Assembly (NCBI RefSeq): GCF_014905175.1
Contig: NC_057789.1
Location: forward strand, 29,756,555 to 29,820,554
Length of the DNA: 64,000 bases
Source of the DNA: Aphidius gifuensis
Lineage: Eukaryota; Arthropoda; Insecta; Hymenoptera; Braconidae
Direction of reading: 5' to 3'
Positions 63,069-64,000 of this stretch are shown piece after piece. The notes under the pieces are model-generated. The model did not search any database, was not told where the DNA came from, and was given only the letters and a program-made list of their open reading frames with translations. The position numbers were made by a program, and so were the translations under genes. Positions within the stretch are counted from its first letter, which is position 1; each line of letters opens with the position of its first letter.

Positions 63069-64000
63069 ATATATTACCGGATTGAACGAAAAAAAAAACA
63101 AAATGTTAACTAGCCCAAAAACTGTATTGTTATTGTTGCTCAAGTTAACTGGGTAGTTTTCATATCTATTGATCAAAATAAAAATGGAGAAAATAACAAA
63201 TAAATATATATATATGTAATGAAGATGAAAGAAAAATATTATTGTGCCATTGCAATTTGATTGATTGATTTAGAAGTTGAAGTTGGTGCTACGCCATCAT
63301 GACATTCCTCCAAAGTTGTACAATACTAGTTTATATACTTGAAAAATAATTAAAAAAATGGAAACAAATTAATAATAATAATTACCAGATGTAAGCTGAC
63401 GATTAATTGAATATTAAATTGTATATTAATAATTATATAAATGATGATGATGAAGAGACAAAAGAAGATATTCTTTTCTAATGAAAAAAAAATATAAATT
63501 GTGTAGAAAAAAAAAAATTAGTGGAGCCAAATGATGACTTATTTGACAAGAAAAAAATGAATAAATAAATAAATAAATAATTGATGAAGATAATGAAACA
63601 TTAAGGTTTGCCACATTTTGTAATATAGCAGTTTATTAATTATTGCATATACGATTATATGTACATAGGTAGAAGTATATAATATTATTTTCAAACACCA
63701 GATTAATAAAGTTAATAAAATACAAAAAAAATCAATAAAAGTAAGTTAAGATGTAAAATAAGATTGCATATTGAAAATAAAGAAAATAAATTATGTAAAT
63801 TAACAAGTACCTAATGTAGAATTACATACGATTTTAATGATTTCATTATATACAGTAATAAATCGATATAAAAAAACAAAATTGAATTGTGTTTGATTTT
63901 TAAATGTACAAGAGGTATTTGATTTAATTTATGGTTCACCCACTGTCCTTCCTGTTTTCCTAATATTTTTTTCTATGTTTTTGAGAAATTTCGTTGAGTT
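63069..64000. other. KMT2C/D 3' UTR and downstream
   Basis: AT-rich, with AATAAA signals from 63176 onward and strong clusters around 63700-63790. No further gene seen up to the window edge. Confidence 0.6.

Overview
The window is nuclear DNA of an insect: very AT-rich, many short introns with GT..AG ends, a complete replication-dependent histone quintet, a nuclear tRNA-Lys and about nine other protein genes. Every recognisable product is closest in my judgement to holometabolous insect proteins. The extreme AT richness and a KMT2C/D-type gene that keeps its N-terminal PHD half joined to its SET half (split into Lpt and trr in Drosophila) would suit a hymenopteran such as a parasitoid wasp, but the species call is inference.

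Layout. 1-10.9 kb is mostly non-coding: a tRNA-Lys(TTT) on the minus strand, an isolated signal-peptide exon on the minus strand whose other exons must lie left of the window, and a small three-exon coiled-coil gene (minus). 10.9-12.4 kb holds a small two-exon membrane protein. 13.0-14.1 kb is the deubiquitinase YOD1/OTU1. 15.1-20.2 kb is the nine-pass membrane protein lilipod/LMBR1. 21.6-22.85 kb (minus) holds RNA polymerase III subunit RPC10 overlapping the start of the tRNA t6A enzyme YRDC, a probable dicistron. 23.6-26.1 kb is an unusual eight-exon gene with a mitochondrial-like leader and duplicated, diverged small-heat-shock-like modules. 26.8-28.7 kb is proteasome subunit Rpn10/PSMD4.

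29.0-34.9 kb is one histone set: H1(-), H4(-), H3(+), H2A(-), H2B(+), each followed by the same 16-base 3' stem-loop. H4/H3 and H2A/H2B share divergent promoters rich in CCAAT boxes; three are spaced exactly 40 bp apart, and an almost perfect 27-bp inverted repeat lies between H2A and H2B. 35.2-37.9 kb is Spag1, a dynein-arm assembly factor with an excellent RFX X-box upstream. 39.9-63.07 kb is a full-length KMT2C/D (Lpt+trr) histone H3K4 methyltransferase of about 6,596 residues in 13 coding exons, one of them 10 kb long.

I found no phage, bacterial or virus-like genes, no CRISPR array, and only one candidate transposon (a 144-bp MITE). The least described items are the sHSP-like exon-duplication gene, the RPC10/YRDC overlap, the two unassigned small genes and the histone promoter repeats. 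Splice sites were assigned by eye from reading-frame continuity and GT..AG signals; none is confirmed by transcripts.
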